A stretch of 64,000 bases of DNA from Desulfallas thermosapovorans DSM 6562 (GCF_008124625.1 NZ_VNHM01000002.1:186001-250000), one strand, 5' to 3'; numbered from the stretch's first letter, positions 53,911-62,463 are shown. Numbers and translations are program-made. The notes: a model not told the origin generated them from the sequence alone.

Positions 53911-54348
53911 ATGAAAAAAATATTCATTATCTTCATAACAGTATTATTAATGTTATGGCCCGTGGCGGCCTTTGCCCATGGGGTTGATATTAATTACCAA
54001 ACTAAAACCGCAGTTGAGATTGTGGCTAAATTCGATACCGGCCAACCGGTAAGTGGGGCGCAGGTTATCGTGTATGCCCCGGATAACCCTACCGAGCCCT
54101 GGGTAACTGGTAAGGCGGATGAAAACGGTCGTTATATATTCACCCCCGATCCATCAAAACCCGGCACATGGGATGTACAGGTGCGCCTGGCCGGGCATGG
54201 CGGGGTGGTACATGTTCCTGTCGGCGGTGACAACACCGCGGCTTCCGGGAGTACAGGCTACGGCACCATACAAATAGTGGTGATGAGCGCCTGTGTAATC
54301 TGGGGGTTCATTGGAACCGCGTTATACTTCGGGAGGAGGAAAAGCTAA
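53911..54348 (+). CDS. NikL-like accessory component of a Ni/Co ECF transporter
   Basis: The 145-aa precursor has a signal peptide (about 1-23), a beta-sandwich of the carboxypeptidase-regulatory/transthyretin type (about 30-105; GQPVSGAQVIVY and ENGRYIFTP) and one C-terminal membrane helix (about 118-138). Cleavage after AFA would put His at the mature N terminus (HGVDIN), a possible metal ligand. In nickel/cobalt transporters this kind of protein replaces CbiN. The stop overlaps the cbiM start by 1 bp. Confidence 0.75.
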   Translation: MKKIFIIFITVLLMLWPVAAFAHGVDINYQTKTAVEIVAKFDTGQPVSGAQVIVYAPDNPTEPWVTGKADENGRYIFTPDPSKPGTWDVQVRLAGHGGVVHVPVGGDNTAASGSTGYGTIQIVVMSACVIWGFIGTALYFGRRKS

Positions 54349-54986
54349 TGCATATACCCGATGGCATTTTGCCCGCCACTGTATGCCTGGGCGGGTATGC
54401 CACTGCCGGGGCGGCTACCTGGTATGCGCTGCGGAAAATTAACCACCAGGGTAACCCCCGTGAAGGCATTCCCAGAGCTTCTTTATTAACAGCAGCCTTT
54501 TTGGTAGCCTCATGGATTCATATACCAATACCCCCGGCCAGTGTCCACCTGGTGCTTAACGGTCTTTTGGGTGCAGTGCTGGGCTACTTTGCCATGCCGG
54601 CTATATTGATCGGGCTTTTCTTTCAAGCTGTGCTATTCCAGCACGGCGGTCTCACCACGCTGGGTGTAAACGCTACGGTGATGGGGGTGACTGCCTTGCT
54701 GGCCCACCAAATCTTTCAACTGCGCAAGGTTTTGGGTGCCAGCAGCCGGACAGCTCTGGCGGTATGCGGTTTTTTGGCCGGAGCCGGAGGTATTGCCCTG
54801 GCGGCAGCGGCTGTTTTCACGATACTTTTCAGTACTATACCTGCCCACCTGGATGTGCAGACGGAGCGGGCCGGTATTTACGCCTTAACCCTGGCGCATG
54901 TTCCGCTGGCAGTTATTGAAGGAATTTTCACGGCCATGCTGGTTTTATTCTTACAAAAAGTAAAACCCGAGGTTCTGGAGGACTGA
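54348..54986 (+). CDS. cbiM: Nickel/cobalt ECF transporter substrate-specific component (CbiM/NikM)
   Basis: This is the membrane S-component that binds Ni2+ or Co2+. The 212-aa protein begins with the invariant MHIPDG, whose N-terminal amine and His2 are metal ligands, has a second histidine site in SWIHIPIPPASVHL and LFQHGGL, and six to seven membrane segments. It acts with CbiQ and CbiO. Metal preference cannot be read from sequence; the NikL-like partner slightly favours nickel. Confidence 0.92.
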   Translation: MHIPDGILPATVCLGGYATAGAATWYALRKINHQGNPREGIPRASLLTAAFLVASWIHIPIPPASVHLVLNGLLGAVLGYFAMPAILIGLFFQAVLFQHGGLTTLGVNATVMGVTALLAHQIFQLRKVLGASSRTALAVCGFLAGAGGIALAAAAVFTILFSTIPAHLDVQTERAGIYALTLAHVPLAVIEGIFTAMLVLFLQKVKPEVLED

Positions 54987-54991
54987 TAGAT

Positions 54992-55765
54992 ATGAATTTA
55001 CAGCTTGACCGGTATGCTGATTTGAACACACCCGTACACCGCTGGGACCCGCGGTGCAAAATTATCGCCCTGATGGCCCTTATTTTTTCCTTTTCTTTTA
55101 TCCAGGATTTGCGCTTGATTCCCGTAATGTTCGCCACCAGTGCTGTTTTATATGCCATGGCCGGGCTGCCTTTATCATTTTTATTGACCAGGATGCGTGT
55201 GCCGGGCTTTTTCCTGTTCATGATGGGCTTTATACTCCCTTTTTTTTCGGGCGAAACCGTACTCTGGCACCTGGGGCCCCTGGCCATCAGACAGGAAGGA
55301 TGCCTGGATTTTGTATTAATAGCCAGCAAATTTATGTGCATATTAACGGTCAGTTTTGTTATCTTTGGTACTACACCTTTTATAACCACCGTTAAGGCCA
55401 TGCGATCACTGGGGCTACCCTATATACTGGCGGATATGACTCTTTTTGCCTACCGCTATCTGTTTGAAATCGGCGAAAACTTAAAAACCATGCAAACATC
55501 GATGAGGCTGCGGGGTTTTCGCAGCGGCCCGCGCAAAATGGCTACCCTGGCCGCGCTGGCAGGTACAATTTTAGTGCGCAGCTATGAACAGTCGGACCGG
55601 GTGTACAAAGCTATGGTATTGCGCGGTTACGGCCAGCCCGGATCCTTCATGGAAAACTTCCAGCCCAATTATTCCCGCGGTTATGCCGGCCTGGTAACTG
55701 CTATCACGGTGGCTGCAATTTTTGTAGCAGCGCAAATACTACTGCATTCTCAAACGGGGGTATAA
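54992..55765 (+). CDS. cbiQ: ECF transporter transmembrane component CbiQ
   Basis: The 257-aa transmembrane T-component couples the S-component to the ATPase. It has about five hydrophobic segments and two coupling helices with the short Ala-Arg-Gly type motifs (MRLRGFRSG and MVLRGYGQ). It starts 5 bp after cbiM and ends 6 bp before cbiO. Confidence 0.93.
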   Translation: MNLQLDRYADLNTPVHRWDPRCKIIALMALIFSFSFIQDLRLIPVMFATSAVLYAMAGLPLSFLLTRMRVPGFFLFMMGFILPFFSGETVLWHLGPLAIRQEGCLDFVLIASKFMCILTVSFVIFGTTPFITTVKAMRSLGLPYILADMTLFAYRYLFEIGENLKTMQTSMRLRGFRSGPRKMATLAALAGTILVRSYEQSDRVYKAMVLRGYGQPGSFMENFQPNYSRGYAGLVTAITVAAIFVAAQILLHSQTGV

Positions 55766-55771
55766 TCATTC

Positions 55772-56560
55772 ATGAATGGCAACACTGAACTCTCTGGTGA
55801 ACAATCCGCGGTGCCGGTACTTGATATAGCCGACTTATCTTTTTATTACCCGGGACGACCGCCGGTGCTGGAAAAGATCAACTTGCAAGTGTGGCCGGGG
55901 CAGCGGGTAGGTATCATCGGCCCCAACGGGGCCGGTAAAACCACCTTTTTTATGCTAAATTGCGGGGTGATCAAACCTTCGTCGGGCAGAATTCTTTTAT
56001 ATGATAAGCCCGTGAAAACAGGGGAGTTTCGTCCTGAACTGGGGATGATTTTTCAAAACCAGGACGACCAGTTGTTTTGCCCCTCGGTGAAGGATGATGT
56101 TGCCTTTGGCCCAACCAATATGGGGCTTAGCAAAAGGGAAGTGGAAGCCAGGGTGCAGGAGGCCCTTGCCACCATCGGCATTGAGGAACTGGCCGAGCGC
56201 CCGCCCCACCAGCTTTCGGGCGGTGAAAAGCGGTTGGTGGCCCTGGCCGGCGTGCTGGCCATGCGCCCCAGGCTGGTTATTTATGATGAACCCACTTCCA
56301 ACCTGGACCTGCGTTACCGGCGCAGGTTGATAAACATTCTCAATGCTTCCACCCAGGATGCCATGTTGATAGCATCCCACGACCTGGAGTTTATATTGGA
56401 GGTGTGCAACCGGGTTATTCTTTTGGATAACGGTTCGGTCATTGCCGACGGTAACCCCTGGGAAATTATGGGCGACGCTGAGCTGATGCACAATCACGGT
56501 TTGGAAAAACCCCACTCCCTGGTGCCGCATGTGGATAAACACCATTCCTGGCAAATTTAG
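55772..56560 (+). CDS. cbiO: ECF transporter ATP-binding protein CbiO
   Basis: The 262-aa ATPase powers metal uptake. It has Walker A GPNGAGKTTFF, the Q-loop FQNQDDQLFCPSV typical of ECF ATPases, the signature LSGGEKRLVALA, Walker B LVIYDEPTSNLD and the H-loop ASHD. A single ATPase gene implies a homodimer. It ends the operon before a terminator. Confidence 0.94.
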   Translation: MNGNTELSGEQSAVPVLDIADLSFYYPGRPPVLEKINLQVWPGQRVGIIGPNGAGKTTFFMLNCGVIKPSSGRILLYDKPVKTGEFRPELGMIFQNQDDQLFCPSVKDDVAFGPTNMGLSKREVEARVQEALATIGIEELAERPPHQLSGGEKRLVALAGVLAMRPRLVIYDEPTSNLDLRYRRRLINILNASTQDAMLIASHDLEFILEVCNRVILLDNGSVIADGNPWEIMGDAELMHNHGLEKPHSLVPHVDKHHSWQI

Positions 56561-56600
56561 CGGGTTCCGTTTTTTAAGTTCAAATTTTCAGTCCAAAATT

Positions 56601-56640
56601 AGCAGGCCAATTTACATCATGACTGGGTCTGCTTTTTTTT
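56601..56640 (+). terminator. Rho-independent terminator after cbiO
   Basis: AGCAGGCC (56601-56608) pairs with GGTCTGCT (56626-56633), followed by eight T. Confidence 0.82.
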
Positions 56641-56912
56641 GCAATATGATATAACTATTGTTTTGTAACAGTCCACAACTTGAAATACCCTCTAAATGTC
56701 TATGACATGGGCATTTATCAATGGGGGTTGCTTAAATGACTTACTTGTTTTAAAGTCGAGTTTTTATTATTTTTCCCTGGTGTGTAGAATACAGTCCATA
56801 CCAGGTCAATACATAATTTATGTTGGAAAAGGATTGCATGGAAAAATCGCGAATACTAGGTAAAGTTACACGTCATGCTAATAACATGAAGAATAGCAAC
56901 GGAGGTTTTAAA
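56641..56912. other. Leader region of mtnP
   Basis: About 270 bp without a convincing gene. It holds small inverted repeats, ATGTC-TAT-GACAT (56696-56708) and CCTGGT/ACCAGG (56776-56781 with 56800-56805). No SAM, SAH or other known riboswitch was recognised. An in-frame ATG at 56820 would extend mtnP but gives a non-conserved N terminus. Confidence 0.5.
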
Positions 56913-57698
56913 ATGAGCGTACCTATTGCCATTATCGGAGGTACCGGGGTTTACGACCCCAATATACTAACGGATATCACCGAAGAAAAGGTGGACACAC
57001 CCTATGGAAGTATCAGGGTGAAAGTGGGCAGTTACCAGGGTAAACGGGTGGCCTTTATGGCCCGGCACGGTGAAGATCATTCCGTGGCGCCGCACCGTAT
57101 CAACTACCGGGCCAACATCTACGGGCTAAGCATGCTGGGTGTTAAAAACATTTTTGCCACCGCCGCCGTGGGTTCATTGAATCCTGATATGAAACCCAAA
57201 GATTTTGTCTTTATAGACCAGTTTTTGGATTTTACCAAATCCAGGCCCCAAACCTTTGTGGAGCAAGGGGTGATACACCTGGATATGACTGATCCCTATT
57301 GCCCGCGGCTGCGCCGGGTGCTTCAGGAAGCAGCCCAAAAGCACGGGTTACCCCACCATACCAGGGGCACCTACGTGTGTATGGAAGGACCGCGGTTTGA
57401 AACACCGGCGGAAATACGCATGCTTAGCCGGTTGGGGGGCGACGTGGTGGGCATGACCAGCGTGCCCGAAGTGGTACTAGCCCGGGAAGCTGAAATGTGT
57501 TACGCCACCATTGTTATGGTGACCAATTTTGCTGCGGGTATTTCGCCGGACCGGCTGTCCCACCAGGAAGTGGTTGATGTTATGAACGAAAATGTGCTTA
57601 ACTTGAGAGCTTTAGTAATGGAAGCCATTGCCGGTGTTGACGAGGGCGCGGATTGCCCGTGCCAGCATTTGCCCCAGGATCCGTCTGCTGTAAAGTAG
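56913..57698 (+). CDS. mtnP: S-methyl-5'-thioadenosine phosphorylase
   Basis: MtnP cleaves methylthioadenosine with phosphate to adenine and methylthioribose-1-phosphate. The 261-aa protein has IIGGTGVYD, the phosphate loop ARHGEDHSVAPHRINYRANI, CMEGPRFETPAEI and the GMTSVPEVVLAREAE segment. ATG 56913 has GGAGG about 7 bp upstream. mtnA, which uses the product, is the next gene. Confidence 0.93.
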   Translation: MSVPIAIIGGTGVYDPNILTDITEEKVDTPYGSIRVKVGSYQGKRVAFMARHGEDHSVAPHRINYRANIYGLSMLGVKNIFATAAVGSLNPDMKPKDFVFIDQFLDFTKSRPQTFVEQGVIHLDMTDPYCPRLRRVLQEAAQKHGLPHHTRGTYVCMEGPRFETPAEIRMLSRLGGDVVGMTSVPEVVLAREAEMCYATIVMVTNFAAGISPDRLSHQEVVDVMNENVLNLRALVMEAIAGVDEGADCPCQHLPQDPSAVK

Positions 57699-57752
57699 CC
57701 GCAGGCAAAAGGTGTAAGGTAAACTAAACGTTTGAAAGGATCGTGTTGGCAT

Positions 57753-58796
57753 ATGGAAACATTGGAAACTATGCGCTGGGTGGATGGCTGCCTGGAAATA
57801 CTGGACCAGACGCTGTTACCGGGTAAAACCCAGTATATCAAGTGCCGGCAGTACACCACCGTATGCGAGGCCATTCGCCGGCTCAGCGTGCGCGGCGCAC
57901 CGGCCATCGGGGCCGCCGCCGCCTATGGCCTGGCCCTTGGAGCAGCGGCTTTAAAGCCTGCGGGCAGCGAGGAATTTATGGCGGGGGTGGAGCAAATCGC
58001 CCGGGATTTAACCGCCACCAGGCCCACAGCGGTGAATTTGCAGTGGGCTGTTGACCGGATGTTGGGGGTTTTGCGTGATAACATAACAGGCGGCATAGAG
58101 GCTGCCAAGGAAAAGTTGCTGGCAGAAGCCCACGCTATATACCGTGAAGATTTGGAAAGTAACCGTCGTATGGGCCAGTTTGGTGAAAAACTGATTCCCC
58201 ATGGCGCTGCTATTTTAACCCATTGCAATGCCGGTGCGCTGGCCACTGCGGGTATCGGTACCGCCCTTGGGGTAATCCGGGCTGCCCACCAGGCCGGAAA
58301 AAATATCAGCGTTTACGCCGACGAAACCAGGCCGCTGCTTCAGGGGGCTCGCCTGACCACCTGGGAAATGGTGCAGGAGCAAATCCCGGTAACCCTTTTG
58401 ACCGATAATATGGCTGGTTTCCTTATGGCCCGGGGCAAGGTGGATTTGGTTATCGTAGGGGCGGACCGTATTGCCGCCAATGGCGATGTGGCCAATAAAA
58501 TAGGTACATATGGTGTGGCGGTGCTGGCCAAGGAGCACGGCCTGCCCTTTTACGTGGCCGCGCCTATGTCTACCATTGATTTTAATATTTCCGGCGGCCA
58601 TGAAATACCCATCGAGAACCGGGATGAGCAGGAAGTGACCTGTTTTGCCGGCCGGCGTGTGGCACCCGAGGGGGTTCAGGTCTGGAACCCGGCATTTGAT
58701 GTGACACCGGCCCGCCTGGTTACCGCCATTATCACCGACCGGGGTGTAGCCCGCCCGCCTTATCAAGAAAGCCTGGCGGCGCTGGCCGGTAAATAA
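57753..58796 (+). CDS. mtnA: S-methyl-5-thioribose-1-phosphate isomerase
   Basis: MtnA isomerises methylthioribose-1-phosphate to methylthioribulose-1-phosphate. The 347-aa protein belongs to the eIF2B-like family with RGAPAIGAAAAYG, THCNAGALATAG containing the catalytic cysteine, ETRPLLQGARLT and VGADRIAANGDVANKIGT. ATG 57753 is preferred over the TTG at 57732, which precedes the AAAGGA site. The usual next enzyme MtnB is not here; a class II aldolase lies downstream instead. Confidence 0.93.
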   Translation: METLETMRWVDGCLEILDQTLLPGKTQYIKCRQYTTVCEAIRRLSVRGAPAIGAAAAYGLALGAAALKPAGSEEFMAGVEQIARDLTATRPTAVNLQWAVDRMLGVLRDNITGGIEAAKEKLLAEAHAIYREDLESNRRMGQFGEKLIPHGAAILTHCNAGALATAGIGTALGVIRAAHQAGKNISVYADETRPLLQGARLTTWEMVQEQIPVTLLTDNMAGFLMARGKVDLVIVGADRIAANGDVANKIGTYGVAVLAKEHGLPFYVAAPMSTIDFNISGGHEIPIENRDEQEVTCFAGRRVAPEGVQVWNPAFDVTPARLVTAIITDRGVARPPYQESLAALAGK

Positions 58797-58825
58797 ACTT
58801 GTACCAGTTATATATCCAATAAAGC

Positions 58826-58878
58826 AAGGCCTGTTACGGGTGCTTATATCTTTAATGGCCAGCATACTGGCCTTTTTG
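58826..58878 (+). terminator. Terminator/possible attenuator between mtnA and ahcY
   Basis: GGCCAG (58857-58862) pairs with CTGGCC (58867-58872) and five T follow. The upstream AAGGCC (58826-58831) can instead pair with GGCCTT (58869-58874), which would break the terminator. Confidence 0.6.
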
Positions 58879-58959
58879 AGTGATAAATACAGGGATTAAT
58901 TTTCTCCCGTACGGATTACTGTACCGGTTAAACTTTGTTACTTGTAAGGAGCTGATCTT

Positions 58960-60213
58960 TTGTCGGACTATGTGATAAGGGATATTAATTTGCATGAGCA
59001 GGGCCGGCTGAAAATAGATTGGGTCAAGGCCCATATGCCTGTGCTTAATGTTCTCCGGGAAGAATTTGAAAAAAACCGTCCCTTCCAGGGGGTCCGGATA
59101 GCCATGAGCATACATTTGGAGGCCAAAACAGCTTACCTGGCCGAAGTGCTCAGTGCCGGCGGGGCCGAGGTGGCCATAACAGGTTCAAACCCCCTGTCCA
59201 CCCAGGATGATGTAGCGGCCGCCCTGGCCCGGGCGGGTATCAAAGTATACGCCTGGTATGACGCCACCGCCCAAGAATACGATGAGCACCTGCGCCTGGT
59301 GCTGGGTAACCACCCCCAGGTGGTGATAGATGATGGGGGCGACCTGGTGCACCTGTTGCACACCGACTTGCGGGAACAGGCCGGGGAAGTGCTGGGCGGT
59401 GCTGAGGAAACCACCACCGGAGTACTGCGCCTCAGGGCGCTGGAACGGGCCGGGCAATTGTTGTTTCCCATGATTGCGGTCAATGATGCCCGGTGTAAGC
59501 ATTTGTTTGACAATCGCTACGGTACTGGCGAATCGGTCTGGTCCGGCATACTGCGCACCACCAACCTGGTCACTGCTGGCAAAACTGTAGTGGTCATGGG
59601 CTATGGCTGGTGCGGTAAGGGGGTGGCCATGCGGGCCAAGGGTCTGGGGGCCAGTGTAATTATTTGCGAAACTGATCCCGTAAAGGCCATTGAAGCGTAT
59701 ATGGACGGCCACCGAGTGATGCACAGCGAGCAGGCTGCCTACGAAGGGGATATTTTTATCACCGTTTCCGGGTGCCGGGATTTACTGCGCACCAGCCACT
59801 TCCAGCGCATGAAGAATGGTGCCATCCTGGCCAATGCCGGCCATTTTGATGTGGAAATCAATATCCCCGAGCTGGAACGGGTTTCGGTTTCCCGCCGTAC
59901 CGTGCGCCATAATATTGAGGAATTTAAACTGCCCGATGGACGCCGCCTGTACCTGCTAGCCGAGGGCAGGCTGGTGAACCTGGCGGCCGGGGACGGGCAC
60001 CCTGCGGAAATTATGGACACGTCCTTTGGTTTACAGGCCCTTTCGGCACTGTACATTGTGCAGCATGGTCGTGATTTGGACAAGAAGGTATACAATGTTT
60101 TACCTGAACTGGACAACCGGGTGGCGGAATTAAAGCTGCAATCCCTGGGTATACAAATAGACCGGCTCACCAGTGATCAATACAGCTATATTAACGAATG
60201 GCGGTGCGAGTGA
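58960..60213 (+). CDS. ahcY: Adenosylhomocysteinase family protein (possibly S-inosylhomocysteine hydrolase)
   Basis: This NAD-dependent hydrolase splits S-adenosylhomocysteine, or its deaminated form, into homocysteine and the nucleoside. The 417-aa protein has DDGGDL, EETTTGV, NDARCKHLFDNRYG with the catalytic Lys/Asp/Asn, the NAD loop GYGWCGKG and LAEGRLVNLAAGDGHP. At the adenine pocket, canonical HMTxxTA reads HLEAKTA (52-58), the form I recall in methanogen enzymes that act on S-inosylhomocysteine. An MtaD-type deaminase is encoded 0.7 kb downstream, which fits that route. It starts at TTG after AAGGAG. Confidence 0.85.
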   Translation: MSDYVIRDINLHEQGRLKIDWVKAHMPVLNVLREEFEKNRPFQGVRIAMSIHLEAKTAYLAEVLSAGGAEVAITGSNPLSTQDDVAAALARAGIKVYAWYDATAQEYDEHLRLVLGNHPQVVIDDGGDLVHLLHTDLREQAGEVLGGAEETTTGVLRLRALERAGQLLFPMIAVNDARCKHLFDNRYGTGESVWSGILRTTNLVTAGKTVVVMGYGWCGKGVAMRAKGLGASVIICETDPVKAIEAYMDGHRVMHSEQAAYEGDIFITVSGCRDLLRTSHFQRMKNGAILANAGHFDVEINIPELERVSVSRRTVRHNIEEFKLPDGRRLYLLAEGRLVNLAAGDGHPAEIMDTSFGLQALSALYIVQHGRDLDKKVYNVLPELDNRVAELKLQSLGIQIDRLTSDQYSYINEWRCE

Positions 60214-60225
60214 GGGGGAGGTGCA

Positions 60226-60885
60226 TTGTTTCAAGCATTGGAAAAAATTAAGGAACAAGTTTTAAAAACCGGGGCCAGTATGGCCGGAGCCGGTTTGGTA
60301 ACGGGCACCTGGGGTAATATATCGGCCCGGGTACCCGGAAAAAACCTGTTTGTGGTAACCCCCAGCGGTATGTCCTATGACCTGATGGAAAAAGCGGATT
60401 TAGTAATTGTGGATGATACCGGGCGCGTGGTGGAGGGGGCGCGCAAACCATCCACGGAACTAATGCTGCACCTGGCCCTCTACAATGCCCGGGTACAAAC
60501 GGGTGCCATAGTGCATACCCACAGTATTTACGCCAGCGCCCTCGCTGTGGCCGGTAAATCCCTACCCCCTGTTTTGGAGGACCAGGTGCAACTGGCCGGC
60601 GGTGCGGTGCCGGTGACCAGGTATGCCCGGGCAGGCACCGCCGACCTGGCTTCTGCGGCCGTGGAGGCGCTGGGGCAGAGCAATGCCGTGCTGTTGGCCA
60701 ACCACGGCCTGGTGGGACTCGGTCGCACCGTGGAGGAAGCATACCTGGTTTGCCAGGTGGTGGAAAAGGCTGCCCGGGTATATATACTGGCGGAATTAGT
60801 TGGCCGGGCTGCAGTATTGCCCCCCGGTGAAGTTGCGTTACTGAGGGAGGCTTTCCTGACCTGCTACGGGCAACCGGGTAAATAG
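60226..60885 (+). CDS. Class II aldolase (FucA/AraD family)
   Basis: The 219-aa protein is a zinc-dependent class II aldolase/epimerase. It has TGTWGNISAR, the phosphate-binding TPSGM, PSTE with the catalytic glutamate, the zinc site HTHS and a third zinc histidine in LANHG. Next to mtnP and mtnA it most likely cleaves methylthioribulose-1-phosphate, or 5-deoxyribulose-1-phosphate, into DHAP and an aldehyde, as in the DHAP shunt. The specific substrate is inference. It starts at TTG 12 bp after ahcY, with GGGGGAGG upstream. Confidence 0.85.
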   Translation: MFQALEKIKEQVLKTGASMAGAGLVTGTWGNISARVPGKNLFVVTPSGMSYDLMEKADLVIVDDTGRVVEGARKPSTELMLHLALYNARVQTGAIVHTHSIYASALAVAGKSLPPVLEDQVQLAGGAVPVTRYARAGTADLASAAVEALGQSNAVLLANHGLVGLGRTVEEAYLVCQVVEKAARVYILAELVGRAAVLPPGEVALLREAFLTCYGQPGK

Positions 60886-60946
60886 AATAGAACAAGTTTT
60901 AAGTTAGTTTAATAAAGTTTAAGCTTAACCCCAAAGGAGGTTATTT

Positions 60947-62269
60947 ATGGCGGATTTACTGGTTAAATGTATGGCTGTTTTAACCATGGACGGCGAGGAT
61001 GGTATTATCAAGGGCGGTGAAATTGCGGTCCGGGATGATATTATATACCACGTGGGACCCGCGGGTTCCACACCGGGGGATTTTACACCGGAGAGGGTGC
61101 TGGATTACCCCCGGATGGTGGCCATGCCCGGGTTTGTCAACTGCCACACCCACGCGGCCATGACGCTTTTTCGGGGTTATGCCGATGACCTGCCCTTAAT
61201 GCAGTGGCTGAATGAAAAAATTTGGCCTCTGGAGGCGCTCCTGACCCCGGAGGATATTTACCGGGGCACGCTCCTTTGCTGTGCGGAAATGATTCGGGGC
61301 GGCACCACCACCTTTGCCGATATGTATGATGCCATGGGCCGGGTGGCCCAGGCCGTAGACGAGTCAGGCATGCGGGCAAATCTCAGCCGGGGGATGATTG
61401 GCTTTGGTGCCCGGGGGGAAAAGGCACTGGCAGAAAGTGTGGAGTTTATCAAAGAATGGCACGGCGGTGCCGGCGGGCGAGTGACCACCATGTTCGGTCC
61501 CCATGCTCCATATACCTGCCCGCCGGAGTTTTTAAAAAAGGTGATAGCTGCGGCCCGGGAACTGGGTGTGGGTATCCACATTCACGTGGCCGAAACTAAG
61601 GATGAGATTAAAGAAATCAACGAAAAGTACGGCAAAACTCCGGTCGCTTTGCTGGAAGAAGTGGGGCTTTTTGAGTTACCCGTACTGGCTGCCCACTGTG
61701 TACACTTGAGCGACAGCGATATGGATATTTTAGTGCGGCGCCGGGTGGGTATAGCCCATAACCCCCAGAGCAATATGAAACTGGCCAGCGGAGTAGCTCC
61801 GGTGACCCGTTTGCTGGAAAAGGGCGCGGTGGTTGGTCTGGGTACCGACGGTGCTTCCAGTAACAATAACCTGGATATGCTGGAGGAAATAAGGACCGCG
61901 GCCTTCCTGCAAAAGCTGTATACCGGCGACGCCAGTGCCTTACCAGCCTATCAGGCTTTGTACATGGCCACCGCCGGGGGAGCTTTGGCCCTGGGTATGC
62001 AAGATCAAATCGGCCGTCTGGTGAGCGGGCTTAAAGCTGATATCATTTTAATGGATATGCACAAACCGCACCTGTACCCGCTGTTTGATATTTATGCCCA
62101 TATTGCCTACGCCGCCTCGTCAGCGGATGTGCATACCGTAATTATTGATGGACGGGTGGTTATGGAAAACCGCCGCATATTGACGCTGGATGAGGATGCA
62201 ATTATGGCGCGGGCTCACAAATGTGCCGAGGAACTGGTGCAGCGAAGTGCTAATAATGGCAATGGTTAA
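60947..62269 (+). CDS. mtaD: 5'-methylthioadenosine / S-adenosylhomocysteine deaminase
   Basis: MtaD is an amidohydrolase that deaminates MTA, SAH or 5'-deoxyadenosine to the inosine forms. The 440-aa protein has the metal site NCHTHAAMTLFRGYADDLPL, HIHVAETKDE, AAHCVHL and LGTDGASSNNNLDM. It is the last gene of the salvage cluster and is preceded by AAAGGAGG. Deaminated SAH would be the substrate of the neighbouring AhcY-like enzyme if that enzyme prefers inosyl compounds. Confidence 0.9.
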   Translation: MADLLVKCMAVLTMDGEDGIIKGGEIAVRDDIIYHVGPAGSTPGDFTPERVLDYPRMVAMPGFVNCHTHAAMTLFRGYADDLPLMQWLNEKIWPLEALLTPEDIYRGTLLCCAEMIRGGTTTFADMYDAMGRVAQAVDESGMRANLSRGMIGFGARGEKALAESVEFIKEWHGGAGGRVTTMFGPHAPYTCPPEFLKKVIAAARELGVGIHIHVAETKDEIKEINEKYGKTPVALLEEVGLFELPVLAAHCVHLSDSDMDILVRRRVGIAHNPQSNMKLASGVAPVTRLLEKGAVVGLGTDGASSNNNLDMLEEIRTAAFLQKLYTGDASALPAYQALYMATAGGALALGMQDQIGRLVSGLKADIILMDMHKPHLYPLFDIYAHIAYAASSADVHTVIIDGRVVMENRRILTLDEDAIMARAHKCAEELVQRSANNGNG

Positions 62270-62285
62270 TTTATTATTAGTTAAT

Positions 62286-62320
62286 AAAACCGGGGTGCAT
62301 TGATAAGCTCCGGTTTTTAT
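62286..62320 (+). terminator. Rho-independent terminator after mtaD
   Basis: AAAACCGG (62286-62293) and CCGGTTTT (62310-62317) form a perfect 8-bp stem, with the T run continuing. Confidence 0.82.
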
Positions 62321-62346
62321 TCTGCCGTCTCCTTGCAATTGCTTTC

Positions 62347-62374
62347 TTGACGAATTGTATTGCTATATTATAAA
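62347..62374 (+). promoter_or_regulatory. Candidate sigma-A promoter of the DUF1538/P-II operon
   Basis: TTGACG (62347-62352), a 16-bp spacer and TATAAA (62369-62374) lie about 90 bp before the first DUF1538 gene. Confidence 0.6.
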
Positions 62375-62463
62375 ATTAATATAGACATTTCGTGATAAAT
62401 AGTTTAAAATATATAGTTTATTTTCTTAAACCTGCTCTAATTAACTAATTATGGAGGTAATAA

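Noticed and set aside
56641-56912. SAM- or SAH-type riboswitch before mtnP
   Set aside because: Only short, generic inverted repeats were found; none of the conserved riboswitch blocks is present.
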